Of a stretch of 64,000 nt of DNA, positions 44,350 through 51,963 are shown piece after piece (positions within the stretch are counted from its first letter, which is position 1; each line of letters begins with the position of its first letter). The stretch is taken from assembly GCA_934162425.1 (NCBI GenBank), contig CAKPIS010000007.1:1-64000 (forward strand), in the 5' to 3' direction. A program made the position numbers and the translations under genes. The stretch comes from an uncultured Bacilli bacterium (GTDB taxonomy: Bacteria; Bacillota_I; Bacilli_A; RF39; UBA660). The notes under the pieces are model-generated. The model saw only the letters and a program-made list of their open reading frames with translations. It was not told the DNA's origin and did no database searches.

Positions 44350-45096
44350 TTACCTCCCTTGCGATAATGTACTAATTATATGTTCTACTACACTATTAAT
44401 TTCAGAAGAATTAGTATTTTCTTCCTTAGAAGCTATCATATAAACATTGTTATTCATAATAGTAGCATATCTATTATCTACTACTAAATGCCCACTAGAT
44501 GTATAGTTATATGCTAATCCATAAACTGTTTTACCACCTATTTGACCAGATACTAAATCTATTGTTATTGTAAGATCACTATACTCTTTTCTCATGTAAT
44601 CAGTAAATGCATTTAAAAACTGTACTTCATTTGTGTAACCTGTATATCTACCAACAATTATATATGGTATTAAAGCTCCCTCATTATCAATATTTTTAGC
44701 TACGTAAATAAAACCATCCTTATCAGTTGCAACTTTGTATGAACTAGGATATTCAAAAGATATACCTAATTTCGAATCAGTATAAGTCATATATCCACTT
44801 GTTTTAGCAGGTTCTGTTGTACCTTGTGTATCTGGATTATTAGTTTTATTATTGTTTGTAGTACCCTTATTTTGTGTATATATTAGAAATAAAATAATTA
44901 CTACTGCAAATATAAATAAATATCTATAACTATCTTTTTTAAATTTACCAGTAAATCTACTTCCATTATTACTTGTGTTATTGTTATTATTACCTAAGTT
45001 ATTTGCATTCTTATTTAACTCATAACCACACTTTGGACAAACCTCTGCCTTATCACTAATCTTATTATTACATTCTGGACACTTAATTAAAGCCAT
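44350..45096 (-). CDS. Zinc-ribbon membrane protein with extracellular domain
   Basis: A 248-residue protein with an N-terminal zinc ribbon (CPECNNKI and CPKCGYE), an Asn-rich linker, one membrane helix near 59-76, and a C-terminal outer domain of about 150 residues beginning near YMTYTDSKLGISFEYP, which resembles the PsbP-like fold found in many exported Firmicutes proteins. It is cotranscribed with the PrsW-like protease, five bases apart, and with a second exported protein. A sensor or lipoprotein-like role is possible, but I do not recognise a specific function. Confidence 0.7.
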   Translation of the reverse strand: MALIKCPECNNKISDKAEVCPKCGYELNKNANNLGNNNNNTSNNGSRFTGKFKKDSYRYLFIFAVVIILFLIYTQNKGTTNNNKTNNPDTQGTTEPAKTSGYMTYTDSKLGISFEYPSSYKVATDKDGFIYVAKNIDNEGALIPYIIVGRYTGYTNEVQFLNAFTDYMRKEYSDLTITIDLVSGQIGGKTVYGLAYNYTSSGHLVVDNRYATIMNNNVYMIASKEENTNSSEINSVVEHIISTLSQGR

Positions 45097-45110
45097 ATTT
45101 ACATCCTCCT

Positions 45111-46214
45111 TTATTTATCAATATAACCACTTGTTTTTTGTGTGTACATCTCATCTGTTACAGACTTATATCTTTGACCATCATAATCATCATTAAAACC
45201 ATTGTAAGCTTTATAAATTTCATTAGTTTCAGTATCATATACCCTTTCATAGCCAAGTGTTGCATCACTTTGTTTTTGACTCATAATATCATAAGTCTTA
45301 TTTCTATTTTCCCATGCACTCATATATGAATCAAAAGCTCTTTGTATTGAAGCACTAAGTTCTAAAGCTTTTTTAGTTTGTGCATTTCCATCATCAATTG
45401 TTTGTTTAACATAACTATCTGTAAAAGAAATAGAATTAATAGAATTTAATAATATGTCTTTATAATTTACAAATTCATTTTCATCTGCAGTTATCGCCAT
45501 TATATCGTATACCATATAATATAATGTATCTATTCCGTTAATATAATTATCACCAAAGTTAACAATAGAAGCTAAAAATAATCCTTCACCTTTTTTATTA
45601 TTAGAACCAGTAAATGTACCTCTTAATACTTTACTATCTAATGCTACACTTTTCATTGAAGCATTACCTTCTTGTTCTTCTATTTTTGTAAAATTAGAAT
45701 ATGTAGGAAAATCAAAGCTTGATAAAGTAGACTCTGCATTTTTTATATAATTTGCTATATCACCAAACTTTTCATAGAACCCTTGAACAGTTGGATTATC
45801 CAAAACAACAGCATCAGCAAATAATTTGTACTGTCCTTTAGACAAGTTAGAATAATCCTTCCAAAAGTTTTTGGATGCTTCACTTTTAAGTAGTGGCTGA
45901 ATTTTAAGCATTAAAAATATAGAATTATTAGTATTATTAGGATCTGTTACTTTTATTGCATAATACATTCCAACTCCAACACCACTAACTGTCCAACCTT
46001 TTGGCTTCTTCATTGTAAATACTGAACTTTCATAATCCTCTAATGTTAAAGTAGATACCTCACTTTTTCTAATTTTTAACTTAGCTTCGTTTTTAGTTAC
46101 AATTTTTCTATCTTTATTCCCACTTTTTTTATTAGGATTAATCAAAAATATTAGAGCTACTACTATTACTATAGCGGCCAATAATAAGTTTTTATTTTTT
46201 TTAATAAATTCCAT
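45111..46214 (-). CDS. Membrane-anchored extracellular protein of unknown function
   Basis: A 367-residue protein with one N-terminal membrane segment (about 8-24) and a long outer region. I do not recognise it. The part around VFTMKKPKGWTVSGVGVGMY looks like the PsbP-like start seen in the neighbouring protein, so the two may share a fold. The second half contains helical stretches (QTKKALELSASIQRAFDSYM). It is the first gene of the three-gene minus-strand operon in element 1 and is divergent from the large XRE-like regulator, with 150 bases between them holding an inverted repeat. Confidence 0.65.
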   Translation of the reverse strand: MEFIKKNKNLLLAAIVIVVALIFLINPNKKSGNKDRKIVTKNEAKLKIRKSEVSTLTLEDYESSVFTMKKPKGWTVSGVGVGMYYAIKVTDPNNTNNSIFLMLKIQPLLKSEASKNFWKDYSNLSKGQYKLFADAVVLDNPTVQGFYEKFGDIANYIKNAESTLSSFDFPTYSNFTKIEEQEGNASMKSVALDSKVLRGTFTGSNNKKGEGLFLASIVNFGDNYINGIDTLYYMVYDIMAITADENEFVNYKDILLNSINSISFTDSYVKQTIDDGNAQTKKALELSASIQRAFDSYMSAWENRNKTYDIMSQKQSDATLGYERVYDTETNEIYKAYNGFNDDYDGQRYKSVTDEMYTQKTSGYIDK

Positions 46215-46280
46215 TAATTAAACACCTTACCTTTTATACCTATTTAATTATAGTTTAAATTATTTATATTAACAATTAAC

Positions 46281-46311
46281 TTGCCATTTAATTCATTGTT
46301 TTTAATGGCAA
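46281..46311. promoter_or_regulatory. Inverted repeat in the divergent promoter region of element 1
   Basis: TTGCCATT at 46281..46288 and AATGGCAA at 46304..46311 are perfect 8-base arms, followed by a T run on the plus strand. It lies between divergent genes, so it could be an operator for the large regulator or a hairpin attenuator. Confidence 0.45.
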
Positions 46312-46340
46312 CTTTTTTTATCTATTTCCAATTTATATAG

Positions 46341-46346
46341 TATAAT
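46341..46346 (+). promoter_or_regulatory. -10 element of the large regulator gene
   Basis: TATAAT, 20 bases before the TTG start codon. No good -35 hexamer lies upstream, which fits a promoter that needs an activator. Confidence 0.5.
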
Positions 46347-46366
46347 AAACATATGAGGTGATAAAT

Positions 46367-48097
46367 TTGACATTTAAAGACACACTTAATTCATATTTAA
46401 AAGAAATAAATTCTTCATCAAAAAAATTATCTGATGTATCTGGCATTTCTGAATCAGTTATAAGTAGATATAGAAGTGGAGATAGAACACCTAATAAAAA
46501 TGAAGTTTTATTAAAACTATCTGATGCTATATATACTATTTCATTAGAAAATAATAAATTAAATTATAAAAAAGAAGATATCTTAAAAAAATTAAAGGAC
46601 TCTACTAAAGAAGATGAATTTAACTATGATACCTTTAGTTTAAATTTTAATAAATTAATATCTGCTCTTAATATTAACACAAATGATATGTCAAAATACA
46701 TCGTATTTGATGCATCACATATTTCTAGAATAAGATATGCAAAATCAAAACCATCAGATCCTAAAGAGTTTAGTACTAAAATTTGTAATTATGTTACATC
46801 AAAATATAATGATAGTGATAGTTTAAATATATTATCTACACTAATGGGTTGTAAAAAAGAAAAAATAGAAAAAGATTTATTTAATACACTTTATAATTGG
46901 TTAATAAATAATGATTGTAATAATTATAAAAACAACATAGAAAACTTTCTAAATCATTTAAATGAGTTTAATTTAAATGATTATATAAAAGCTATTAAGT
47001 TTGATGAATTAAAGGTACCTAATATACCTTTTTACAGAGGAAAAACTAAAAATTACTACGGATTAGAAGAAATGAAAAAAGCAGAATTAGACTTTTTTAA
47101 AATAGCCGTTTTATCCAAGAATAAAGAAGATATATTTATGCATAGCGATATGCCTATGGAAGATATGGCAAAAGATGTTTTGTTTGGAAAAAAGTGGATG
47201 TTTGGGATAGCCCTAAGTCTTAAAAAAGGACTTAATTTAAATATAATACATAATCTAGATAGACCATTTGATGAAATGATGTTAGGGCTTGAAAGTTGGA
47301 TTCCTATATATATGACTGGACAAGTATCACCTTACTATTTAAAAGAAGTTAAAAATAGTGTATACAATCATTTAAATTATGTATGTGGTAGTGCTGCTTT
47401 ATGTGGTGAATGTATTAAAGGATATCATGATAAAGGTAAATATTATTTAACAAATAATAAAAAAGAAATAGAATATTACAAAGAAAAAGCTAATTTATTA
47501 CTTAAGAAAGCTAATAGTTTAATGGACATATATAAGGAAGAAAATAAAAATGATTTTAAGGTGTTTATGTTAAACGATTCCAAATTAAAAGTTAACAGAA
47601 AAAGAATAATATCTACTCTTCCTATTGAAACTATAGATAATAATTTATTAGAAGAAATATTAAAATATAATAATGTTAGTAAAAAAGATGAAAAACTAAT
47701 TTTAAAATATAAGATGGAAGAAGAGGAAAATATTAACAAAATATTAAAAGATAGTATTATAGAAAATGTTATATATGAAGTTAAAAAAGATGAATTTGTA
47801 AACGAAGAGTTTTATTTATCATTAGAAAATATGTTTTATGATAAAAAGATAAAATATACTTATGATATGTATAAAAAACATTTAGCATCAAGTAAAAGCT
47901 ATTCTAAAAAGCATCAAAATTATAAAATAATAAAAGCAAAAGATAAAACATTTAAAAACATATCTATAACCATTTTAAAAGATAATTACGTGATATTATC
48001 TAAAAGTGCTAATCCAATAATACATTTTGTAATTAGACACCCTAAATTAGTTAATGCAATAGAAAATTTTAGTCCTTTGGTAAAAGAAGAGGCATAG
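46367..48097 (+). CDS. Large XRE-like regulator with an uncharacterised C-terminal domain
   Basis: A 576-residue protein. The N-terminus carries two Cro/C1-like helix-turn-helix units: LSDVSGISESVISRYRSGDR (near residues 20-40) and MSKYIVFDASHISRIRYAKS (near 108-127). The rest is a long domain with HNLDRPFDEMMLGLESWIPI and YMTGQVSPYY, a pattern I associate with large uncharacterised regulators in gut Firmicutes, plus a CGSAALCGEC cysteine cluster that could bind a metal. The GTG that opens the frame overlaps the GAGGTG site, so the TTG at 46367 is the likely start. It is placed to control the divergent operon or the recombinase. Confidence 0.7.
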   Translation: MTFKDTLNSYLKEINSSSKKLSDVSGISESVISRYRSGDRTPNKNEVLLKLSDAIYTISLENNKLNYKKEDILKKLKDSTKEDEFNYDTFSLNFNKLISALNINTNDMSKYIVFDASHISRIRYAKSKPSDPKEFSTKICNYVTSKYNDSDSLNILSTLMGCKKEKIEKDLFNTLYNWLINNDCNNYKNNIENFLNHLNEFNLNDYIKAIKFDELKVPNIPFYRGKTKNYYGLEEMKKAELDFFKIAVLSKNKEDIFMHSDMPMEDMAKDVLFGKKWMFGIALSLKKGLNLNIIHNLDRPFDEMMLGLESWIPIYMTGQVSPYYLKEVKNSVYNHLNYVCGSAALCGECIKGYHDKGKYYLTNNKKEIEYYKEKANLLLKKANSLMDIYKEENKNDFKVFMLNDSKLKVNRKRIISTLPIETIDNNLLEEILKYNNVSKKDEKLILKYKMEEEENINKILKDSIIENVIYEVKKDEFVNEEFYLSLENMFYDKKIKYTYDMYKKHLASSKSYSKKHQNYKIIKAKDKTFKNISITILKDNYVILSKSANPIIHFVIRHPKLVNAIENFSPLVKEEA

Positions 48098-48160
48098 AGT
48101 TAATCTATGTCTTTAATATTTTATCTTTAATTTAATATATTTAAATTAGAGGTGTTTATT

Positions 48161-48304
48161 TTGAAATACAATGTAGATGAAATTTATGATGAAAATTTAA
48201 CTTATGATATTTTAAAAATAATAATTAATCAAAAAATATATAATATCATAGAAAAGTTAGAATTTAATTTATGCCCAGATATGGATGGTAATTATATTGA
48301 ATAA
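48161..48304 (+). CDS. 47-residue acidic protein preceding the recombinase
   Basis: TTG at 48161 follows GAGGTG by six bases and opens 47 codons rich in Asp, Asn, Ile and Tyr, ending CPDMDGNYIE. It overlaps the start of the recombinase gene by 20 bases, so translation of the two is coupled. I do not recognise it. A recombinase accessory or directionality factor is an attractive guess based only on position. Confidence 0.5.
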   Translation: MKYNVDEIYDENLTYDILKIIINQKIYNIIEKLEFNLCPDMDGNYIE

Positions 48305-49916
48305 TTTAAACAGAACGTTAAGAGTTGGCATTTATTTAAGATTATCTAATGAAGATAAAGATAAGGCTTATAAAAATGATGTAAGTGAATCAATTAAGAA
48401 CCAAAGAAACATGCTTATTGAGTATATTAATAAACACCCCGAATTTATACTTATAGATGAATATTCTGATGAAGATTTATCAGGTGCTGGGACATATAGA
48501 CCAGAGTTCGAAAGATTAATTAAGGACTGTAAAAACAGAAAATTAGATATAGTGTTATGTAAAAGTCAGTCTAGATTTTCAAGGGATATGGAAATCGTTG
48601 AAAGATATATAAATAACAAATTTAAAGAATGGAATATTAGATTTATTAGTTTAGTAGATAATGCTGATACTTTAATTTTAGGAAATAAAAAGTCAAGGCA
48701 AATAAATGGATTAGTTAATGAGTGGTACTTAGAAGATGTATCTAATAATATTAGGAGTGCTTTTTTTTCTAAAATGAAACAAGGAGAATTTATTTCACCC
48801 TTTGCTTCACTTGGATATGAAGTTTCAAAAGAAAATAACAATAAATTAGTAATTGATAAAGAGGCTGCTTTAATTGTAAAGATAATATTCAATTTATATT
48901 TAATGGGTTTTGGATACATGAGGATAGCTAAATACTTAAATGATAAAGCAATCCCCTCTCCTTCACTATACAAGTATAAAAAAGGAATCAAATTAAATGT
49001 AATTAGTAATAAACCAAGGGATAAAATTAAATGGAATTCATCTGCTATTAAAAGTATTTTATCAAATGAACTTTATTTAGGTCATTTAATCCAAGGTAAA
49101 AGAACTACCGTTAGCTATAAAAATCATAAAATAATAAATAGACCTAAAAATGAATGGATAAAAATTAAAAATACACACGAAGCTATAATAGATGAAGAAA
49201 CTTTTATGAAAGTACAAAAAGCTATGAAAGAAAGAACAAAGGTAGCTAAAAATACAGGTAAAATTCATAATTTTTCTGGAAAGGTCTTTTGCTTAGAATG
49301 CGATAGTTACATGAGAAAAAAAAATTCTAGCAAGCATGAGTATTTAGTTTGTTCTAATAATCAAGATAGTTGTTGCAAAAACAAGTCATCTGTGCGTTAT
49401 GAAGTATTAGAAAATATTATTTTAAGTGAAATAAATAAAAAAATCAAAAGTTATTATGATGGGCAACTATTAAAAAAAGAAATATTAAAAAAGAAAAAAG
49501 CTATATCCCAAAAAAAACTTTCATTATTAGAAAATCAAAAAAAAGAATTACTCTTAAATTTATCTAAAACAAGCAACTATTTACAAAATCTTTATGAAGA
49601 TAAAGTTAATAATATTATTACTAAAGAGCAATTCGAAAGTTTAATTACAATTTATAATAATGATAGAGATAATTATAAAGAAAAGATTAAATTTATTAAT
49701 AATGAAATTATACATTATAAAGAAAAAGAAAAGAATAATGATAACGATGAAAAGATTTTATGTAAATATCAAGAATTTAGCAAATTAAATAGAATTATTA
49801 TCCAAGAATTTATAGATAAAATATATATAGGAAAAATAAATAAAGAAGTTAAAGTAAGAGATATTAAAATAAAGTGGAATTTTAATATGTTAGAGGGAAA
49901 GATAAAAGTTTTGTAG
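48285..49916 (+). CDS. Large serine recombinase of element 1
   Basis: A 543-residue site-specific recombinase of the large serine (TndX/phiC31) class. The resolvase domain begins at VGIYLRLSNED with the catalytic Ser and contains DEYSDEDLSGAGTYRPEFER and SRFSRDMEIVER. A recombinase domain follows (IFNLYLMGFGYMRIAKYLND, AIKSILSNELYLGHL), then a zinc ribbon beginning FCLECDSYM with a later CSNNQDSC, a long Lys/Glu coiled coil (about 385-480) and a C-terminal tail. An in-frame TTG at 48297 is an alternative start. It is expected to integrate and excise the element at CAAAGAGTTGC. It overlaps the small gene upstream and is followed by a terminator. Confidence 0.93.
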   Translation: MVIILNNLNRTLRVGIYLRLSNEDKDKAYKNDVSESIKNQRNMLIEYINKHPEFILIDEYSDEDLSGAGTYRPEFERLIKDCKNRKLDIVLCKSQSRFSRDMEIVERYINNKFKEWNIRFISLVDNADTLILGNKKSRQINGLVNEWYLEDVSNNIRSAFFSKMKQGEFISPFASLGYEVSKENNNKLVIDKEAALIVKIIFNLYLMGFGYMRIAKYLNDKAIPSPSLYKYKKGIKLNVISNKPRDKIKWNSSAIKSILSNELYLGHLIQGKRTTVSYKNHKIINRPKNEWIKIKNTHEAIIDEETFMKVQKAMKERTKVAKNTGKIHNFSGKVFCLECDSYMRKKNSSKHEYLVCSNNQDSCCKNKSSVRYEVLENIILSEINKKIKSYYDGQLLKKEILKKKKAISQKKLSLLENQKKELLLNLSKTSNYLQNLYEDKVNNIITKEQFESLITIYNNDRDNYKEKIKFINNEIIHYKEKEKNNDNDEKILCKYQEFSKLNRIIIQEFIDKIYIGKINKEVKVRDIKIKWNFNMLEGKIKVL

Positions 49917-49930
49917 AACAATATGAGTGG

Positions 49931-49958
49931 AAGGTTATATTTTTATATAATCTTTTTT
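49931..49958 (+). terminator. Terminator after recombinase 1
   Basis: AAGGTTATAT pairs with ATATAATCTT (one G-T) around TTTT, followed by T residues. Confidence 0.7.
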
Positions 49959-50041
49959 AAATGCTAATTAAAAGGAAGTGAAAACTAATAAAAAACGAGA
50001 TTATATTATTTGAAAATCAAAACGTAAAATTAGAAGTTAAT

Positions 50042-50926
50042 ATGAAAGATGAAAGCGTTTGGCTAAATCGTGAGCAATTAGCTATGCTTTTTGATAGAGA
50101 TATTAAAACAATAGGCAAACATATTAATAATGCTTTAAATGAAGAACTAGATAATTCAGTTGTCGCAAAATTTGCGACAACTGCAAAAGATGGTAAAACT
50201 TATCAAGTAGAATATTACAATTTAGATATGATAATTAGTGTTGGTTATCGTGTTAAGAGTCAAAATGGTGTTATTTTTAGAAAATGGGCAAATAAAGTAT
50301 TAAAAGATTATATAATTAAAGGTTATGCAGCCAATCAAAAAAGACTAGAATATCTTGAAAAAGCAATTAAATTAATAGATATTGCTGGAAGAATAGATAC
50401 TGAATTAAAAGGTACAGAAGCTGGGGAAATAATTAAAGTAATAAATAACTATTCAAATGCTTTAAATTTACTTAATGACTATGACCATAAGCGAATAACT
50501 AAACCAAATGGTACAAAAAATAACAAAAAGATTACTTATGAAGAGTGTATTAGTATAGTTAATAAACTTAAATTTAATAGTGATAGTGACTTATTTGCAC
50601 TTGAACGAGATGATGGTTTAAAAGAGGTTATAGGCACTATATATCAATCTTTTGATGGTAAAGACTTATATCCTAGCATTCAAGAAAAAGCAGCCAATTT
50701 CTTATATTTAATAACTAAAAACCATACTTTCATTGATGGTAATAAAAGAATTGCTGCTACACTATTTATCTATTTTCTTGAATTCTATAATATTCTATAT
50801 AAAGAAAATGTACAAGTTATTGATAATAATTCTCTTGTTGCTATTACACTACTTATAGCAGAGTCTAATCCGAAAGAAAAAGATATACTAATTGATTTAG
50901 TAATGAACTTCTTGAAAAATAAATAA
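50042..50926 (+). CDS. RhuM-Fic/Doc fusion protein
   Basis: The N-terminal 110 residues match the RhuM virulence-protein family (VWLNREQLAMLFDRDIKTIG, SVVAKFATTAKDGKTY, YYNLDMIISVGYRVKS). The C-terminal part is a Fic/Doc domain with the active motif HTFIDGNKR; Doc uses HxFxDANKR to phosphorylate EF-Tu, and Fic enzymes use HPFxxGNGR for AMPylation. RhuM-like conservation extends upstream of this ATG in the same frame (residues NEIILFENQNVKLEV) to about 49988, where ATA follows AAAGGAAGTG, so the true start may be a rare ATA. A perfect 27-base palindrome lies inside the gene. Role: probably toxin-like or regulatory cargo; no antitoxin gene is evident. Confidence 0.85.
   Translation: MKDESVWLNREQLAMLFDRDIKTIGKHINNALNEELDNSVVAKFATTAKDGKTYQVEYYNLDMIISVGYRVKSQNGVIFRKWANKVLKDYIIKGYAANQKRLEYLEKAIKLIDIAGRIDTELKGTEAGEIIKVINNYSNALNLLNDYDHKRITKPNGTKNNKKITYEECISIVNKLKFNSDSDLFALERDDGLKEVIGTIYQSFDGKDLYPSIQEKAANFLYLITKNHTFIDGNKRIAATLFIYFLEFYNILYKENVQVIDNNSLVAITLLIAESNPKEKDILIDLVMNFLKNK
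50157..50183. repeat. Perfect 27-bp palindrome inside the RhuM-Fic gene
   Basis: CAGTTGTCGCAAA and TTTGCGACAACTG flank a single central A. It encodes part of the SVVAKFATTA stretch, so DNA structure and protein sequence are both constrained here. Confidence 0.9.
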
Positions 50927-50957
50927 TAATTAAAAAAATATCCAGAACACTTATAAA

Positions 50958-50978
50958 AAGTGTCTTTAATACATTCAA
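50958..50978 (-). repeat. Right terminal inverted repeat of element 1
   Basis: The reverse complement matches 43123..43143 at 19 of 21 positions and overlaps the right core by three bases. It also contains part of a small hairpin, ACACTT/AAGTGT. Confidence 0.75.
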
Positions 50979-50986
50979 AGAGTTGC
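50976..50986 (+). repeat. Right core of element 1 (attR)
   Basis: CAAAGAGTTGC, identical to 43112..43122. The flanking CTTAATTAGG restores the ATPase codons. Confidence 0.85.
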
Positions 50987-51320
50987 CTTAATTAGGACAC
51001 TAGCTATTAAACCAGATATACTTCTTTTAGATGAACCGTTTTCAGCATTAGATTATCAAACTAGGATAAATGTATCTGATGATGTATATAAAATTATAAA
51101 AGAAGAGAAAAAAACAGCAATAATGGTTACACATGATATATCTGAAGCAATCGCTATGGCTGATAAAGTTATAGTATTAAGTAAAAGACCAGCTGTAGTT
51201 AAAAATAGTTATACAATTGAAATGGAATGCAAAAACTTACCAAGCATAAATAGAAAAAATAAAAAATTTGACTACTATTATGACTTAATTTGGAAGGACT
51301 TTGATTATCATGAAAGCTAA
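50976..51320 (+). CDS. ABC importer ATPase, 3' part (gene split by element 1)
   Basis: C-terminal 114 codons of the ATPase whose start is at 42704. Reading in frame from the core gives QRVALIRTLAIKPD, the Walker B and D loop ILLLDEPFSALD, and the H loop VTHDISEAIAMADKV. A GTG or ATG inside could start a shorter product, but it would lack the nucleotide-binding P-loop. The stop overlaps the ATG of the permease gene, so in the uninterrupted operon the two would be translationally coupled. Confidence 0.9.
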   Translation, partial: QRVALIRTLAIKPDILLLDEPFSALDYQTRINVSDDVYKIIKEEKKTAIMVTHDISEAIAMADKVIVLSKRPAVVKNSYTIEMECKNLPSINRKNKKFDYYYDLIWKDFDYHES

Positions 51321-51942
51321 AAATGAATACAAGACTTACCTAAAAAAATTAAGAATATCAAAAATTAGAGTCTTACTTTGTCAAATATCAATATTTTTAC
51401 TATTTATAATAACATGGCAAATACTTGCAGATAAAAATATAATAAGCACATTTCTATTTTCAAGTCCTACTAAAATAGTTCAAACCATAATCAATCTAGC
51501 TACTAAAAATGAATTATTTATTCATATTCTAGTAACATTAAAAGAAATATTAATTAGCTTTACAATAGGTACAATAATAGGCATATTATTTGCAGCTATA
51601 CTATGGCTTAGTCCATTTTTATCAAAAGTATTAGATCCATATTTAACTATACTTAATAGTTTGCCTAAAGTATCACTTGGTCCTATAATAATTATTTGGG
51701 CTGGAGCTAATCAAAATTCCGTTATAATAATGGCACTTTTAATATCAGTTATATCAACTATTATATCAGTCTATTCTGGTTTTAAACAAACGAATAAAAA
51801 TAGCATTAAGCTTCTTAAAAGCTTTAATGCCAATAATTTTCAAATATTTACAAGTGTTATTTTTAAAGCTAATATAAATACAATTATAAGTTCACTTAAA
51901 ATTAACCTATCAATGACCTTTGTTGGGCTAATGGTAATATGA
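51310..51942 (+). CDS. ABC importer permease, 5' part (gene split by element 2)
   Basis: N-terminal 210 codons of an SsuC/TauC-like permease with five predicted membrane helices: LLFIITWQILADKN, then the domain from ILVTLKEILISFTIGTIIG, LPKVSLGPIIIIWAG, and the EAA-type loop KLLKSFNANNFQIFTSVIF. The ATG at 51310 overlaps the ATPase stop codon. The reading frame ends abruptly at GLMVI and TGA. The missing end is at 56966..57148; joining the two gives 269 codons including the stop, the normal length. With both the ATPase and the permease broken, the importer cannot work until both elements leave. Confidence 0.92.
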   Translation: MKAKNEYKTYLKKLRISKIRVLLCQISIFLLFIITWQILADKNIISTFLFSSPTKIVQTIINLATKNELFIHILVTLKEILISFTIGTIIGILFAAILWLSPFLSKVLDPYLTILNSLPKVSLGPIIIIWAGANQNSVIIMALLISVISTIISVYSGFKQTNKNSIKLLKSFNANNFQIFTSVIFKANINTIISSLKINLSMTFVGLMVI

Positions 51943-51963
51943 AGAGAAAAAATATTTTTAAAA

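Larger units (their letters stand above)
43112..50986. mobile_element. Element 1: 7.86-kb serine-recombinase element inside the ABC ATPase gene
   Basis: Bounded by an 11-base direct repeat CAAAGAGTTGC (43112..43122 and 50976..50986), with a 21-base inverted repeat (19 matches) next to each core (43123..43143 and 50958..50978). It contains a large serine recombinase (48285..49916), a small ORF just before it, a large XRE-like regulator, three membrane or zinc-ribbon genes and a RhuM-Fic gene. There is no replication, conjugation or phage structural gene, so it is an integrative element that may depend on a helper for transfer. The ends and the in-frame restoration of the host gene define it well. 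Confidence 0.88.

Noticed and set aside
50946..50969. A hairpin ACACTT/AAGTGT after the RhuM-Fic gene
   Set aside because: It could be read as a terminator, but the same bases form part of the terminal inverted repeat of element 1, which is the better explanation.
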